DNA from: a virus
Virus record (IMG/VR): IMGVR_UViG_3300031772_000179
Coordinates: 1-31,746 of that record
Strand: one strand, 5' to 3'
Length of the DNA: 31,746 nt
This document shows positions 1 through 5,472 of the stretch, one piece after another. The translations under genes and the position numbers were made by a program. The stretch's first letter is position 1. Each line of letters begins with the position of its first letter. Under the pieces are notes generated by a model that was given only the letters and a program-made list of their open reading frames with translations, did no database searches and was not told where the DNA came from.

Positions 1-203
1 CTAATCTCTCTGTCCTTACTTATATCAATGCTCGTCTTTGTTACTTGGTATTTATATGGTTTATGAACTCTAACTTTTAAGTGTTCGCAAAGAGCATTAA
101 ATCTATCCATTAAATCTCTGAACTCTACCCAACCAACAGTTCTTTCCACCTCACATTTATCCCCACATTCTTTTAACGTATGTTTTCTTCTAAATAAACT
201 CAT
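1..203 (-). CDS. Hypothetical protein, N-terminal part (cut by window edge)
   Basis: This reading frame starts at an ATG (203-201) and runs off the left edge after 67 residues, so the C-terminus is missing. The start is well supported: a GGGGGGTGAG Shine-Dalgarno lies six bases upstream, one of the strongest in the window, as expected for a gene that follows an untranslated gap rather than being coupled to a neighbour. The visible protein begins MSLFRRKHTLKECGDKCEVE and continues with WVEFRDLMDRFNALCEHLKV, a mixed-charge, probably helical sequence. It contains three cysteines but no recognisable domain. It follows a 148-base intergenic segment that holds a long hairpin. Function unknown. Confidence 0.6.
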   Translation of the reverse strand, partial: MSLFRRKHTLKECGDKCEVERTVGWVEFRDLMDRFNALCEHLKVRVHKPYKYQVTKTSIDISKDREI

Positions 204-253
204 TTTTTCTCACCCCCCAATCTCTCTTTCTTAATCTCTTAAAGACTTGTCAT

Positions 254-310
254 GGTCGGGGAGCGTCTCAACACCCAGGATTGCCCTAGTTGTTTGCGTA
301 TTCCCCGACC
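254..310 (-). other. Long two-part RNA hairpin in the intergenic gap
   Basis: A perfect 9-bp inverted repeat (GGTCGGGGA at 254-262, TCCCCGACC at 302-310) encloses a second small hairpin, CAAC 269-272 with GTTG 289-292 plus AGG 277-279 with CCT 285-287. It is clearly more GC-rich than its surroundings. No U-tract follows on either strand, so it is not a standard intrinsic terminator. It lies in the 204-351 gap between two minus-strand genes, so it would be in the leader of the gene at 203. Its role is unknown; a processing site, leader control element or small RNA are all possible. Confidence 0.4.
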
Positions 311-351
311 AAGATAAATCTTCAAAAGTGCTACCTTCTTACCCACCAAAT

Positions 352-516
352 TTATCCAAAAATAAGATTAAGCAAACCCATTGAAAATAATATAAATGTT
401 CCCAAAATTACCGCAATAATTATAAATTCTATCCACTTTCTCTTTAGTGGTTCGACATAATAACAACCAATAAGAATAAGGATTGTTAAGGGTAGCATCA
501 TTAATATATTCTTCAT
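352..516 (-). CDS. Small membrane protein, 54 aa
   Basis: A 54-residue protein with two hydrophobic stretches, roughly residues 4-19 (ILMMLPLTILILIGCY) and 31-53 (FIIIAVILGTFILFSMGLLN), separated by a short basic loop (EPLKRKW). It is probably a two-pass inner-membrane protein. Its ATG overlaps the TGA of the upstream small gene by four bases (ATGA), which supports that both are translated as a pair. The family is not recognised. Phages often carry small membrane proteins for superinfection exclusion or lysis control, but nothing here assigns either role. A 148-base untranslated gap follows it. Confidence 0.5.
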   Translation of the reverse strand: MKNILMMLPLTILILIGCYYVEPLKRKWIEFIIIAVILGTFILFSMGLLNLIFG

Positions 517-602
517 CTTTGTTTAATTACAAACCAAATTGTCCATACAAGTAAGGCTACCGAGAGCCAGAATAGGTATTTACTTATTTTGTAATTGTTC
601 AT
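513..602 (-). CDS. Very small single-pass membrane peptide, 29 aa
   Basis: A 29-residue peptide, MNNYKISKYL followed by a hydrophobic core (FWLSVALLVWTIWFVI) and KQR. It has the look of a single membrane helix with a basic end on the cytoplasmic side. It starts one base after the TAA of the HNH gene and ends in a 4-base ATGA overlap with the next membrane gene. The tight packing on both sides is the main reason to accept so short a frame. Function unknown. Confidence 0.4.
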   Translation of the reverse strand: MNNYKISKYLFWLSVALLVWTIWFVIKQR

Positions 603-603
603 T

Positions 604-978
604 TTAGATTGATATTTTCCTGCACAGATGACAAATGTATTGTCGAGTTATACCTCCGCAATTTTTACACTTATGTTCTACTTCCCACTCTGCCTTTTTA
701 CCTTTTGTTTTTTTATTCTTCGGATCCCCCATATTGTCCCTTTCATTATGACACTTCCTACAAACCCAATCTATATTTTTACTTTCGTTAGATCCACCCT
801 GACCTCTTTTTTTCTTGTGATCCGGATCCAACTCTTTCCATTCTCTACAATCTTCACACGTTCCAACTATTCTCTTATTTTCTAACTGTATCCTTCCTGT
901 CAAAACCGCCTCTTTAATTAACTTGGTTCTGTCTTTTAGCCATTGTTTGCCTTTTTTACCTATTTGATCAATTCCCAT
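604..978 (-). CDS. HNH endonuclease with C-terminal zinc ribbon
   Basis: A 124-residue protein with an HNH (beta-beta-alpha metal) nuclease core. Visible are C41-x2-C44, the DPDH motif at 51-54, then the second cysteine pair and histidine in WVCRKCHNERDN (C73, C76, H77). A separate zinc ribbon follows at the end (C104-x2-C107 and C116-x2-C119). The N-terminus is basic and helical. Such nucleases cut or nick double-stranded DNA and in phages act as packaging co-factors or as free-standing homing endonucleases. Here the gene sits in the replication/recombination operon rather than beside a terminase, so a homing or DNA-processing role is more likely. It overlaps the end of the RlpA-like gene by 19 bases. 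The family call is firm; the target is not predictable. Confidence 0.75.
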   Translation of the reverse strand: MGIDQIGKKGKQWLKDRTKLIKEAVLTGRIQLENKRIVGTCEDCREWKELDPDHKKKRGQGGSNESKNIDWVCRKCHNERDNMGDPKNKKTKGKKAEWEVEHKCKNCGGITRQYICHLCRKISI

Positions 979-1448
979 CGGATTTTAATAATTCCCTTAT
1001 TAGGATCAGCCAAAGCCCCAAAGGTAGCAGGGCTAAAATCAAATTCCCGGTTAAGACGCTTGAAATTTCCTCGGTCATTACATACCGCAACAATACACTT
1101 ATCCATATAACAAAACTTAAACCTACTGCCAAGCCGAAAAGCACTAGAACACGCAAGAGTATATTTTGTTTCATCGAATATCTCGCCATTCGCCGTTTTG
1201 CAACTAACGCCATATATCCGGTCAGCACAGGCTGATCGGTCATACCACGAAGCGATTGCCGTATTAACTTCCGGCGTAGGTGTGGGCGTATTCCTGTCCG
1301 GATATATAGATTCCACTTGAACATCTGGCTTGGGTTCAGACCTGTTCCCTGGTAATTGTTTGTTGCTGTATCCATAAATTAAAATTCCTAAAGCTAATAA
1401 AATCAACGCTTTATTTTTAAGTGTTGCACTTTTCGCAAATGGTTGCAT
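960..1448 (-). CDS. RlpA-like double-psi beta-barrel secreted protein
   Basis: A 162-residue protein with an N-terminal hydrophobic signal/anchor (about residues 13-27, KALILLALGILIYGY), a Pro/Thr-rich linker, then a double-psi beta-barrel of the RlpA type. Visible motifs are ASWYD (66-70), TANGEIFD (85-92), the NDRG turn (124-127) and FDFSPATFGAL (136-146). RlpA proteins are envelope lytic transglycosylases or peptidoglycan-binding proteins. The usual AH pair before the LPLG-like segment reads AC here (YTLAC, residue 100), so the typical active-site His is absent; six cysteines suggest disulfides after export. It may be a non-catalytic wall-binding barrel. The ATG at 1448 lies inside the SWIM gene; a TTG at 1406 that overlaps the SWIM stop would give a more compact signal peptide and is a real alternative. 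Confidence 0.65.
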   Translation of the reverse strand: MQPFAKSATLKNKALILLALGILIYGYSNKQLPGNRSEPKPDVQVESIYPDRNTPTPTPEVNTAIASWYDRSACADRIYGVSCKTANGEIFDETKYTLACSSAFRLGSRFKFCYMDKCIVAVCNDRGNFKRLNREFDFSPATFGALADPNKGIIKIRWELIK

Positions 1449-1573
1449 TTTTTACCTGTTATCGTATTTCTCGGACAACTACATCTCCATTCTCCATCCG
1501 GCATTTTCCTGACGACATACTTTTTGCCCCTAGTCGTAAATGACGGGACTTCGTAAAAAATTGCTCTGTTCAT
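1403..1573 (-). CDS. SWIM zinc-finger miniprotein, 56 aa
   Basis: A short frame overlapping both neighbours: 44 bases with the winged-helix gene upstream and 46 bases with the RlpA-like gene downstream. The 56-residue product contains a complete SWIM motif, C31-x-C33-x9-C43-x-H45 (EWRCSCPRN...GKKCNH), matching the CxCx(n)CxH family signature, preceded by a typical lead-in YVVRKMPDGEW. SWIM fingers bind DNA or protein and occur in transposases, SWI2/SNF2 helicases and small phage or prophage proteins, sometimes as single-domain proteins like this. The intact motif, spaced correctly, is strong evidence that the overlapping frame is translated. It probably acts with the recombination or regulatory proteins of this operon, but the partner is unknown. 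Confidence 0.65.
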   Translation of the reverse strand: MNRAIFYEVPSFTTRGKKYVVRKMPDGEWRCSCPRNTITGKKCNHLRKVQHLKIKR

Positions 1574-1847
1574 AGTTTTCATTCTTCTCTACTTTCCAGT
1601 ATATAACTCTCTTGCCGGTACGCCCACAAAGCCCCCTGTGATCCTCTGTAACGATTCCTAAGCCCACCAACTCGTTCATCCGGGGGGTTATCCTGTTTAT
1701 AGGTAAATTCAAGCGTTCCGATACATCCAAGTTACAAGCCGTTTTTAATTCTAAAAGTGCCTTATAAACTCTCATTCTGCGATCTGGCAAGCTGTCTATT
1801 ATATCGTGATAACTCTGGATTGCCGTACTTCGCTGTTTAATTCTCAT
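1530..1847 (-). CDS. Winged-helix DNA-binding protein
   Basis: A 105-residue protein with a helix-turn-helix and wing: RRMRVYKALLELKTACNLDVSERLNLPINRITPRMNELVGLGIVTEDHRG followed by a beta-hairpin GKRVIYWKV. The order (helix, TACNLDVSERL turn, recognition helix RITPRMNELVGLG, wing) is that of MarR/LexA-like phage transcription or replication proteins. The last ~15 residues (SNFLRSPVIYD) fall in the overlap with the SWIM gene and may be dispensable. The ATG overlaps the upstream stop as ATGA. It is probably a regulator or origin-binding protein; its target is unknown. Confidence 0.65.
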   Translation of the reverse strand: MRIKQRSTAIQSYHDIIDSLPDRRMRVYKALLELKTACNLDVSERLNLPINRITPRMNELVGLGIVTEDHRGLCGRTGKRVIYWKVEKNENYEQSNFLRSPVIYD

Positions 1848-2092
1848 TTAGTTATATATCTTATCCCCTTTGACATTCCAACTTCTCCTGTTTTGATATA
1901 CTTAAATAAACTTTTAGGCCAATATCTCCAATCTGGAATAAAAAAAGAATCACTCATTAAATCGTTTGCTTTTTTCAAAGAACAAAATTTTACTGGTAAT
2001 TCTGTAAAACTTTTTACATAACAATAGAACTGGTGGATATGTAATCCGTGTAAATTTTTATACTTGTTTTTACAAAAGGGACATTTTTTCAT
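1844..2092 (-). CDS. Small zinc-finger protein (C2H2/C2HC-like)
   Basis: An 82-residue protein beginning with one zinc-finger-like unit, CPFC (4-7) then about 12 residues to HGLHIHQFYC, giving Cys/Cys/His/His(or Cys) ligands. The rest (KSFTELPVKFCSLKKANDLMSDSFFIPDWRYWPKSLFKYI) has no motif I recognise. It is coupled on both sides by ATGA overlaps, upstream to the PD-(D/E)XK nuclease and downstream to the winged-helix gene. It probably binds nucleic acid, as one of several small zinc proteins in this operon. Specific role unknown. Confidence 0.6.
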   Translation of the reverse strand: MKKCPFCKNKYKNLHGLHIHQFYCYVKSFTELPVKFCSLKKANDLMSDSFFIPDWRYWPKSLFKYIKTGEVGMSKGIRYITK

Positions 2093-2727
2093 AGAAAATT
2101 ACAATTGGCCAAGTCCGAATAACGATCCATATTCCAAAAGCAACCCAGACATTTCCCTGACTCATCTAAACCGCCGGTGAAGTCCCCTTTTTCCAAAATG
2201 GCTATACCTTTCATTATCCACTCTAAGGCCTCGTCTCTATCCTTCTGGGTAAGCGACACGCTATATAATTTAGGTGGTTCTTTTTCCCAAACTGCCGGAT
2301 CTTTGCTCCCGGTAATTAAATACGCATCTGTAAATTCTGGGTGTGCTAAAGCATAGATTTTTCTCTGCATAGCATCCCTGAATTGCACCATACTCCAAGG
2401 TTTGCTTGAAGTTTTTATTTCAAGAAACCTTTTATTTCTCTCATCAAGGCCATCTACAAAACCGGACACCGAATACTTATCACTTATAGAGATAGTAAAT
2501 TTGCATCTTTCGTCAAAATCTTTTTCTTCAACTACTGGAAAGTTTATTTCTATATGCTTTAGAAAATTGTTTTTAATCTTGCCACTTACATGAGCTTGTA
2601 TTATTGAATGTGCCTCTTTGCCTTCTTGAAGAAAACTATATGGGGGAACTGGTATCCCAAGTTGACGGTTTAGCCAAGCGTGTCCATCGTGCAAATCTTT
2701 TATACTGGAATAAGATAACTTTATCAT
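2089..2727 (-). CDS. PD-(D/E)XK exonuclease, RecB/Cas4-like
   Basis: A 212-residue nuclease with the motif series of the PD-(D/E)XK superfamily: S-S-I-K-D-L at the N-terminus, GKEAH (36-40, His40), the catalytic Asp in GFVDG (Asp92), ExK in LEIKTS (Glu103, Lys105), and motif IV MQRKIYALA (Gln121, Tyr125). The C-terminus carries three cysteines (C193, C196, C209), reminiscent of the Fe-S cysteines in AddB/Cas4 relatives, though a matching N-terminal cysteine is not obvious. Encoded in the same operon as a RecT/Bet annealase, it most likely supplies the 5'-3' resection that makes single strands for annealing. It is coupled to the HNH gene upstream and the zinc-finger gene downstream by 4-base overlaps. 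Confidence 0.8.
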   Translation of the reverse strand: MIKLSYSSIKDLHDGHAWLNRQLGIPVPPYSFLQEGKEAHSIIQAHVSGKIKNNFLKHIEINFPVVEEKDFDERCKFTISISDKYSVSGFVDGLDERNKRFLEIKTSSKPWSMVQFRDAMQRKIYALAHPEFTDAYLITGSKDPAVWEKEPPKLYSVSLTQKDRDEALEWIMKGIAILEKGDFTGGLDESGKCLGCFWNMDRYSDLANCNFL

Positions 2728-3161
2728 ATAAATCTTCCCCCATTATCTCTTACTCTCTTTTCAGCCTCTAATCTTAAATGATTTTCTTTCGTCATTAACT
2801 CTAAATTTTCAATTGAATTATTTGAGCGATCTCCGTCAATATGGTGTATATGTTCATTTGTATCCAAATCTCTCCCCAGTTTATTTTCTAAAATTACTCT
2901 GTGTTTATAAACCTTACCCCTATATGTATTTAGGACGATATATCCCCCTGCGGTTTTACTTTCTCCATTTTTCCAATGCCAATGATTTTCTGCTCTCTGG
3001 TTTATTCCAACGTAAACCCTAGTACAACTAAAACACCTTTTAGCGTAATCGCCTATTTTTTTACCGCAATCTTCACAAAAGCCAGAACCCTTAACTATAT
3101 CAAAGTTAGTTTTCTTAAACCAACCTTTGTTTATTCCGTTTTTAGGTATTCCTTTGGGCAT
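2724..3161 (-). CDS. HNH homing-type endonuclease with N-terminal zinc ribbon
   Basis: A 145-residue protein. Residues 29-46 form a zinc ribbon (C29, C32, C43, C46). Residues 72-90 (GGYIVLNTYRGKVYKHRVI) and 104-120 (HIHHIDGDRSNNSIENL) are the beta-hairpin and active site of the HNH_3-type homing endonucleases, with the double His, Asp and Asn all present, followed by the usual ELMTKENH helix. These enzymes are often mobile on their own in phage genomes. It follows a 26-residue reading frame by three bases and overlaps the PD-(D/E)XK gene by ATGA. The family is clear; whether it is an active homing gene or domesticated cannot be told. Confidence 0.8.
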   Translation of the reverse strand: MPKGIPKNGINKGWFKKTNFDIVKGSGFCEDCGKKIGDYAKRCFSCTRVYVGINQRAENHWHWKNGESKTAGGYIVLNTYRGKVYKHRVILENKLGRDLDTNEHIHHIDGDRSNNSIENLELMTKENHLRLEAEKRVRDNGGRFI

Positions 3162-3164
3162 TAT

Positions 3165-3245
3165 TTAATAATTTTCTACCGCATCATCCTCAAAATTCTC
3201 CGGATGCGCTCTTTTCTCTATTATGTAATCGTGGTTGGGTATCAT
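3165..3245 (-). CDS. Acidic microprotein, 26 aa
   Basis: A 26-residue frame, MIPNHDYIIEKRAHPENFED and DAVENY, that exactly fills the gap between two accepted genes. It begins in an ATGA overlap with the upstream stop and ends three bases before the HNH start (TAA-ATA-ATG). This junction style is the same as for the larger genes, which is the only evidence for translation. It could instead be a coupling leader that keeps ribosomes moving into the HNH gene. No family recognised. Confidence 0.35.
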   Translation of the reverse strand: MIPNHDYIIEKRAHPENFEDDAVENY

Positions 3246-3535
3246 TGTTTGACAATCTTTAATCCGCACCTTAAACCCTTTTGTTTTAGTTGGGCATCAA
3301 AATTTGTTTTGTAAAGCCATCTCACTATTTTGAATTTGATAAAAGGAATAAAAAGAAGTTTAAACCACAAATGTAAAGTGCTAAAAGTCCTTTCTCTCAA
3401 ATCTGGCTCAGAAACTATATTCCAATTGTGGATTGTAAAATCTTTTACTTTGCCTATTTTTATTCCAATATCAGGTTTCTCAACAAAAGTTACTCCCTGC
3501 GAACTAATATAAGTCCCCTTATTTTTCTTGTTCAT
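3242..3535 (-). CDS. Hypothetical protein, 97 aa
   Basis: A 97-residue basic protein overlapping the upstream gene by 17 bases. The first half (VTFVEKPDIGIKIGKVKDFTIHNW) looks beta-rich; the middle holds an aromatic, hydrophobic stretch (STLHLWFKLLFIPFIKFKIVRWLY) that could be an amphipathic or membrane-associated helix. The C-terminus is basic (LKQKGLRCGLKIVKQ). No motif is recognised. Its place in the recombination operon is the only functional hint. Confidence 0.5.
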   Translation of the reverse strand: MNKKNKGTYISSQGVTFVEKPDIGIKIGKVKDFTIHNWNIVSEPDLRERTFSTLHLWFKLLFIPFIKFKIVRWLYKTNFDAQLKQKGLRCGLKIVKQ

Positions 3536-3878
3536 CTTGGCTGATTCTCCTGACCGACAAATAAATTGTTATCTCTGTCCCCGGTATTTTAATGCCCTTC
3601 TGGTGTAACTTACGAAGTGCTGTGGTATCCACGGCCTGTTTGATAGCTCCCAACTCCTGTGCTTGCTCTAGGGTGGTCTTAAAATTGATTCTAGAGGCTT
3701 TGGTAACAGAATACTCGCCGATTAGACATCCATCAATTTTTTCTTCTTCGAGTCGGGCTAAAATTTCTGTCCGGATCATCACCATCGAGGCCATAATTTG
3801 CTCCTCTTGAAGATTGAACTCTTGAAGTTTATCTACTAACTTTTCTTTGGATAGTTTGATTAAATCTTCTGGGTTCAT
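3519..3878 (-). CDS. Coiled-coil phage protein next to RecT (Gp157/Gam-like in shape only)
   Basis: A 119-residue protein. Residues 1-48 are a charged helical segment (EDLIKLSKEKLVDKLQEFNLQEEQI...ILARLEEEK) likely to form a coiled coil. Residues 49-112 form a compact domain (GEYSVTKASRINFKTTLEQAQELGAIKQAVDTTALRKLHQKGIKIPG and a final beta strand ITIYLSVRRIS). Small helical proteins beside phage annealases include Gp157-like and Gam-like proteins. The shape fits, but I do not see diagnostic residues, so the function stays open. The ATG follows the zinc-ribbon stop with one spacer base (TAA-T-ATG), implying coupled translation. Confidence 0.55.
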   Translation of the reverse strand: MNPEDLIKLSKEKLVDKLQEFNLQEEQIMASMVMIRTEILARLEEEKIDGCLIGEYSVTKASRINFKTTLEQAQELGAIKQAVDTTALRKLHQKGIKIPGTEITIYLSVRRISQDEQEK

Positions 3879-3879
3879 A

Positions 3880-3996
3880 TTATTTACTAAATCTACAGTC
3901 GGGACATATTACTTTTCCAAACCAAACTCCGCCTGTTGAAATTTTAGTATTTGCTTTTTTCTTTTTACAAACAAAGCACCTTCTTAATTTTGCCAT
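3880..3996 (-). CDS. Zinc-ribbon microprotein, 38 aa
   Basis: A 38-residue basic protein with two CxxC knuckles, RCFVC (C7, C10) and ICPDC (C31, C34), spaced as in a minimal rubredoxin-type zinc ribbon. The loop between is lysine-rich (KKKKANTKIS) and suits nucleic acid binding. It sits between recT and the coiled-coil gene with identical TAA-T-ATG junctions on both sides. The intact zinc motif and the matching junctions make it a convincing gene despite its size. Confidence 0.65.
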   Translation of the reverse strand: MAKLRRCFVCKKKKANTKISTGGVWFGKVICPDCRFSK

Positions 3997-3997
3997 A

Positions 3998-4750
3998 TTA
4001 TTTTTTGGTTGATAATTCGTTTATGTATTCTGCCGCTTCTTGCTTGGTTAATTTATTATCGCCAGTTTTATCGTCTGTAAATCTTTTCAGTCCACCAAGA
4101 GATTTAATAGTTGCCAGTTGTTCTTCAGTTGCCGGCTTTCCGCCATCGGCCAGTTCTAAAACCTTTGGTGCGACCGCTTCACTTATAATCTCTTTTTCCA
4201 TTTCTTCCGGGGCATATACTCCATTAACATTGAAAGCCTTGCGAAGCGCCATAGATTCAGCAACTTTTTTGATCATAGTTTTGGGTTTTGATTTCCAGAG
4301 AGGATTTCTGTCGGTTGTGTATTCTGAAAAATCCGCTTCCTGATAAACCGGAAACTTGAAATCTTTGTGATAGACTTTGGCCCAACCGTTTATAATGGTC
4401 GTACCATCTTCACTCATATTTATACCTGATTCAAGTCCGGCAAACTTCCCGGATCGGTGAGCAATAGTCAAAAATCCGTCTCGCATAACCTGAATTGACA
4501 TTTTCTTTTCGTATGTTCCATCCGGTTGTTTGGTTTTGTAAGTAATGGCGGCAATTTCGTTCAAAAGGGGATTAAGTCCGAGGGCTTGCGCGGTATAGAA
4601 AAATATGTTTGTTTGGGGAGCATCCAAAGTCATCGCCACAGTTCTTTTAATGGTTTCTTTTTCCGCTTCCGAGAAATAAATTACCGCTTTCGGTTGGGCT
4701 TTCTTTCTATCTCTAAGGGTTATTTTTTTATCTTTCTGAGTATTTTCCAT
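3998..4750 (-). CDS. recT: RecT/Bet-family single-strand annealing recombinase
   Basis: A 250-residue protein of the RecT/Red-beta superfamily. Diagnostic segments are ALGLNPLLNEIAAITYKTK (56-74), the MSIQVMRDGFLTIAHRSGKFAG block (84-105) and WKSKPKTMIKKVAESMALRKAF (152-173), then the VYAPEEM segment. These proteins anneal complementary single strands and promote strand exchange during phage recombination and concatemer formation. Length is normal for the family. The C-terminal ~50 residues (ATEEQLATIKSLGG...TKQEAAEYINELS) resemble the small helical tail that in several annealases binds SSB. A PD-(D/E)XK exonuclease in the same operon completes the pair. No clear Shine-Dalgarno precedes the ATG; it lies 12 bases after the HTH gene, so translation is probably coupled. 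Confidence 0.85.
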   Translation of the reverse strand: MENTQKDKKITLRDRKKAQPKAVIYFSEAEKETIKRTVAMTLDAPQTNIFFYTAQALGLNPLLNEIAAITYKTKQPDGTYEKKMSIQVMRDGFLTIAHRSGKFAGLESGINMSEDGTTIINGWAKVYHKDFKFPVYQEADFSEYTTDRNPLWKSKPKTMIKKVAESMALRKAFNVNGVYAPEEMEKEIISEAVAPKVLELADGGKPATEEQLATIKSLGGLKRFTDDKTGDNKLTKQEAAEYINELSTKK

Positions 4751-4762
4751 ACCATAAAAAGT

Positions 4763-4948
4763 TTATTCCCTAGGCAACCGCTTGTCAAGGGGCAAAATAG
4801 CCTCGTTTTTTATTAATTGATGGACTCTTTGAAAACTTATCTTGAAAATTCTTGATAAAGAACGGGTCGTATATTTACCGGTAGAATATAACTCGATTAT
4901 CTTGTTGTTTCTCTTAGTTTCAGGAGTTTCTTGAAATGGTACGCCCAT
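4763..4948 (-). CDS. Small helix-turn-helix regulator
   Basis: A 61-residue protein dominated by one HTH: KRNNKIIELYSTGKYTTRSLSRIFKISFQRVHQLIKNEA. The turn (TTRSLSRIFKIS) and recognition helix (FQRVHQLIK) resemble sigma-70 region 4 or resolvase-type HTH domains. I take the ATG at 4948; a TTG two codons upstream (4954) is the only other start. The ATG lies six bases after a consensus -10 box, so the mRNA may be leaderless. The promoter is embedded in a 29-bp palindrome, as expected if the protein represses its own promoter. As first gene of the recombination operon it is the likely early switch regulator. Confidence 0.7.
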   Translation of the reverse strand: MGVPFQETPETKRNNKIIELYSTGKYTTRSLSRIFKISFQRVHQLIKNEAILPLDKRLPRE

Positions 4949-4950
4949 AG

Positions 4951-4979
4951 ACAAATTATAACAGAGGTTATAAATTTGT
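4951..4979. promoter_or_regulatory. Palindromic operator overlapping the early promoter
   Basis: ACAAATTATAAC (4951-4962) and GTTATAAATTTGT (4967-4979) form an inverted repeat around a 4-base AGAG centre, perfect except for one extra base in the right arm. It covers the -10 box and spacer and touches the -35 of the minus-strand promoter, so a bound dimer would exclude RNA polymerase. The adjacent small HTH protein is the natural candidate to bind it. Confidence 0.6.
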
Positions 4980-4982
4980 CAA
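4955..4982 (-). promoter_or_regulatory. Consensus sigma70-type promoter of the recombination operon
   Basis: On the minus strand, TTGACA (4982-4977) and TATAAT (4960-4955) are both perfect and separated by 16 bases. The expected start of transcription falls at or next to the A of the HTH gene's ATG (4948). The -35 overlaps the stop codon of the upstream gene. This should be the strongest promoter of the early block. Confidence 0.8.
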
Positions 4983-5164
4983 GTCGCGCCGTTTTTCTCT
5001 AAAATTTCACTCTTGTCTTTAATAAAAGTCTCAACTCCTAAAACATAGTCCTTGATCTTTGGAAGCAACCTTGCCTTAATCCGGCAAATTAAAGCCAGAT
5101 CCCACTCGGAAGGCTTTTTATTCTCCAGAAACTCAAAACCTTTTAGAATTTCATCTCTTATCAT
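4979..5164 (-). CDS. Hypothetical helical protein, 61 aa
   Basis: A 61-residue charged, probably all-helical protein (MIRDEILKGFEFLENKKPSE, then WDLALICRIKARLLPKIKDYVLGVETFIKDKSEILEKNGAT). I choose the ATG at 5164, preceded by a CGGGGA ribosome site at suitable spacing; a TTG at 5185 would add seven residues. Its stop codon lies inside the -35 of the promoter for the HTH operon. It follows the long structured non-coding region. Function not recognised. Confidence 0.5.
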   Translation of the reverse strand: MIRDEILKGFEFLENKKPSEWDLALICRIKARLLPKIKDYVLGVETFIKDKSEILEKNGAT

Positions 5165-5185
5165 AATTATTCCCCGGTTGTTCAA

Positions 5186-5472
5186 GAATGGTGAGGTCTC
5201 CCCCCGTTAAAAGTTATTATAAACGGATTTTTCCTTGTTTTCTCTCAAGTCCTCCGCTAGTGTCTGTGAAACCTTAGCCTTTCTCATCTAAGGTACGCCA
5301 CCCATCCACAACTTTGATTTACGGTGGTGTTTAGACCTTCCCCGTTTTGTTTTCCCGATATGCTGTCGGGAACGCATCAGGTTTTAGGCTCTGGGACTTG
5401 TTCTGTGAACCAGCGTTTCCCCAGATTTAACTCCCCAGCTGGTCAAAGAAAATGAAGAATTTAGCAGAACAC
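5186..5472. other. Structured non-coding segment with many inverted repeats
   Basis: No convincing gene lies between 5186 and 5578. This part holds several base-paired elements: ACCTTAG 5271-5277 with CTAAGGT 5288-5294 (7 bp); TTCCCGA 5352-5358 with TCGGGAA 5366-5372 (7 bp); CCACC 5298-5302 with GGTGG 5323-5327; CCGTT 5204-5208 with AACGG 5222-5226; and a long-range AGGTCT 5194-5199 with AGACCT 5333-5338 that would close the branches into one domain. GGGAACGC (5368-5375) can alternatively pair with GCGTTTCCC (5413-5421, one bulge), competing with the second hairpin. It could be a regulatory RNA, a leader or a replication origin; the sequence alone does not say which strand is used. Confidence 0.4.

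Noticed and set aside
968-1375. A 135-codon minus-strand frame with hydrophobic segments inside the RlpA-like gene
   Set aside because: It lies wholly in another frame of a gene with clear family motifs, has no ribosome site, and its hydrophobic parts follow from the overlapped codons. An embedded spanin-like gene was considered but nothing supports it.
5207-5226. TATAAT on the minus strand upstream of the 61-residue gene
   Set aside because: No -35 box occurs at 16-19 bases (the nearest TTGAGA is 21 bases away) and there is no extended -10, so I do not list it as a promoter.
5205-5232. Possible terminator at CCGTT/AACGG followed by ATTTTT on the plus strand
   Set aside because: The stem is only 5 bp with a 13-base loop and the T-run is preceded by A. 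It is too weak to call as a terminator and I count it only as part of the structured region.
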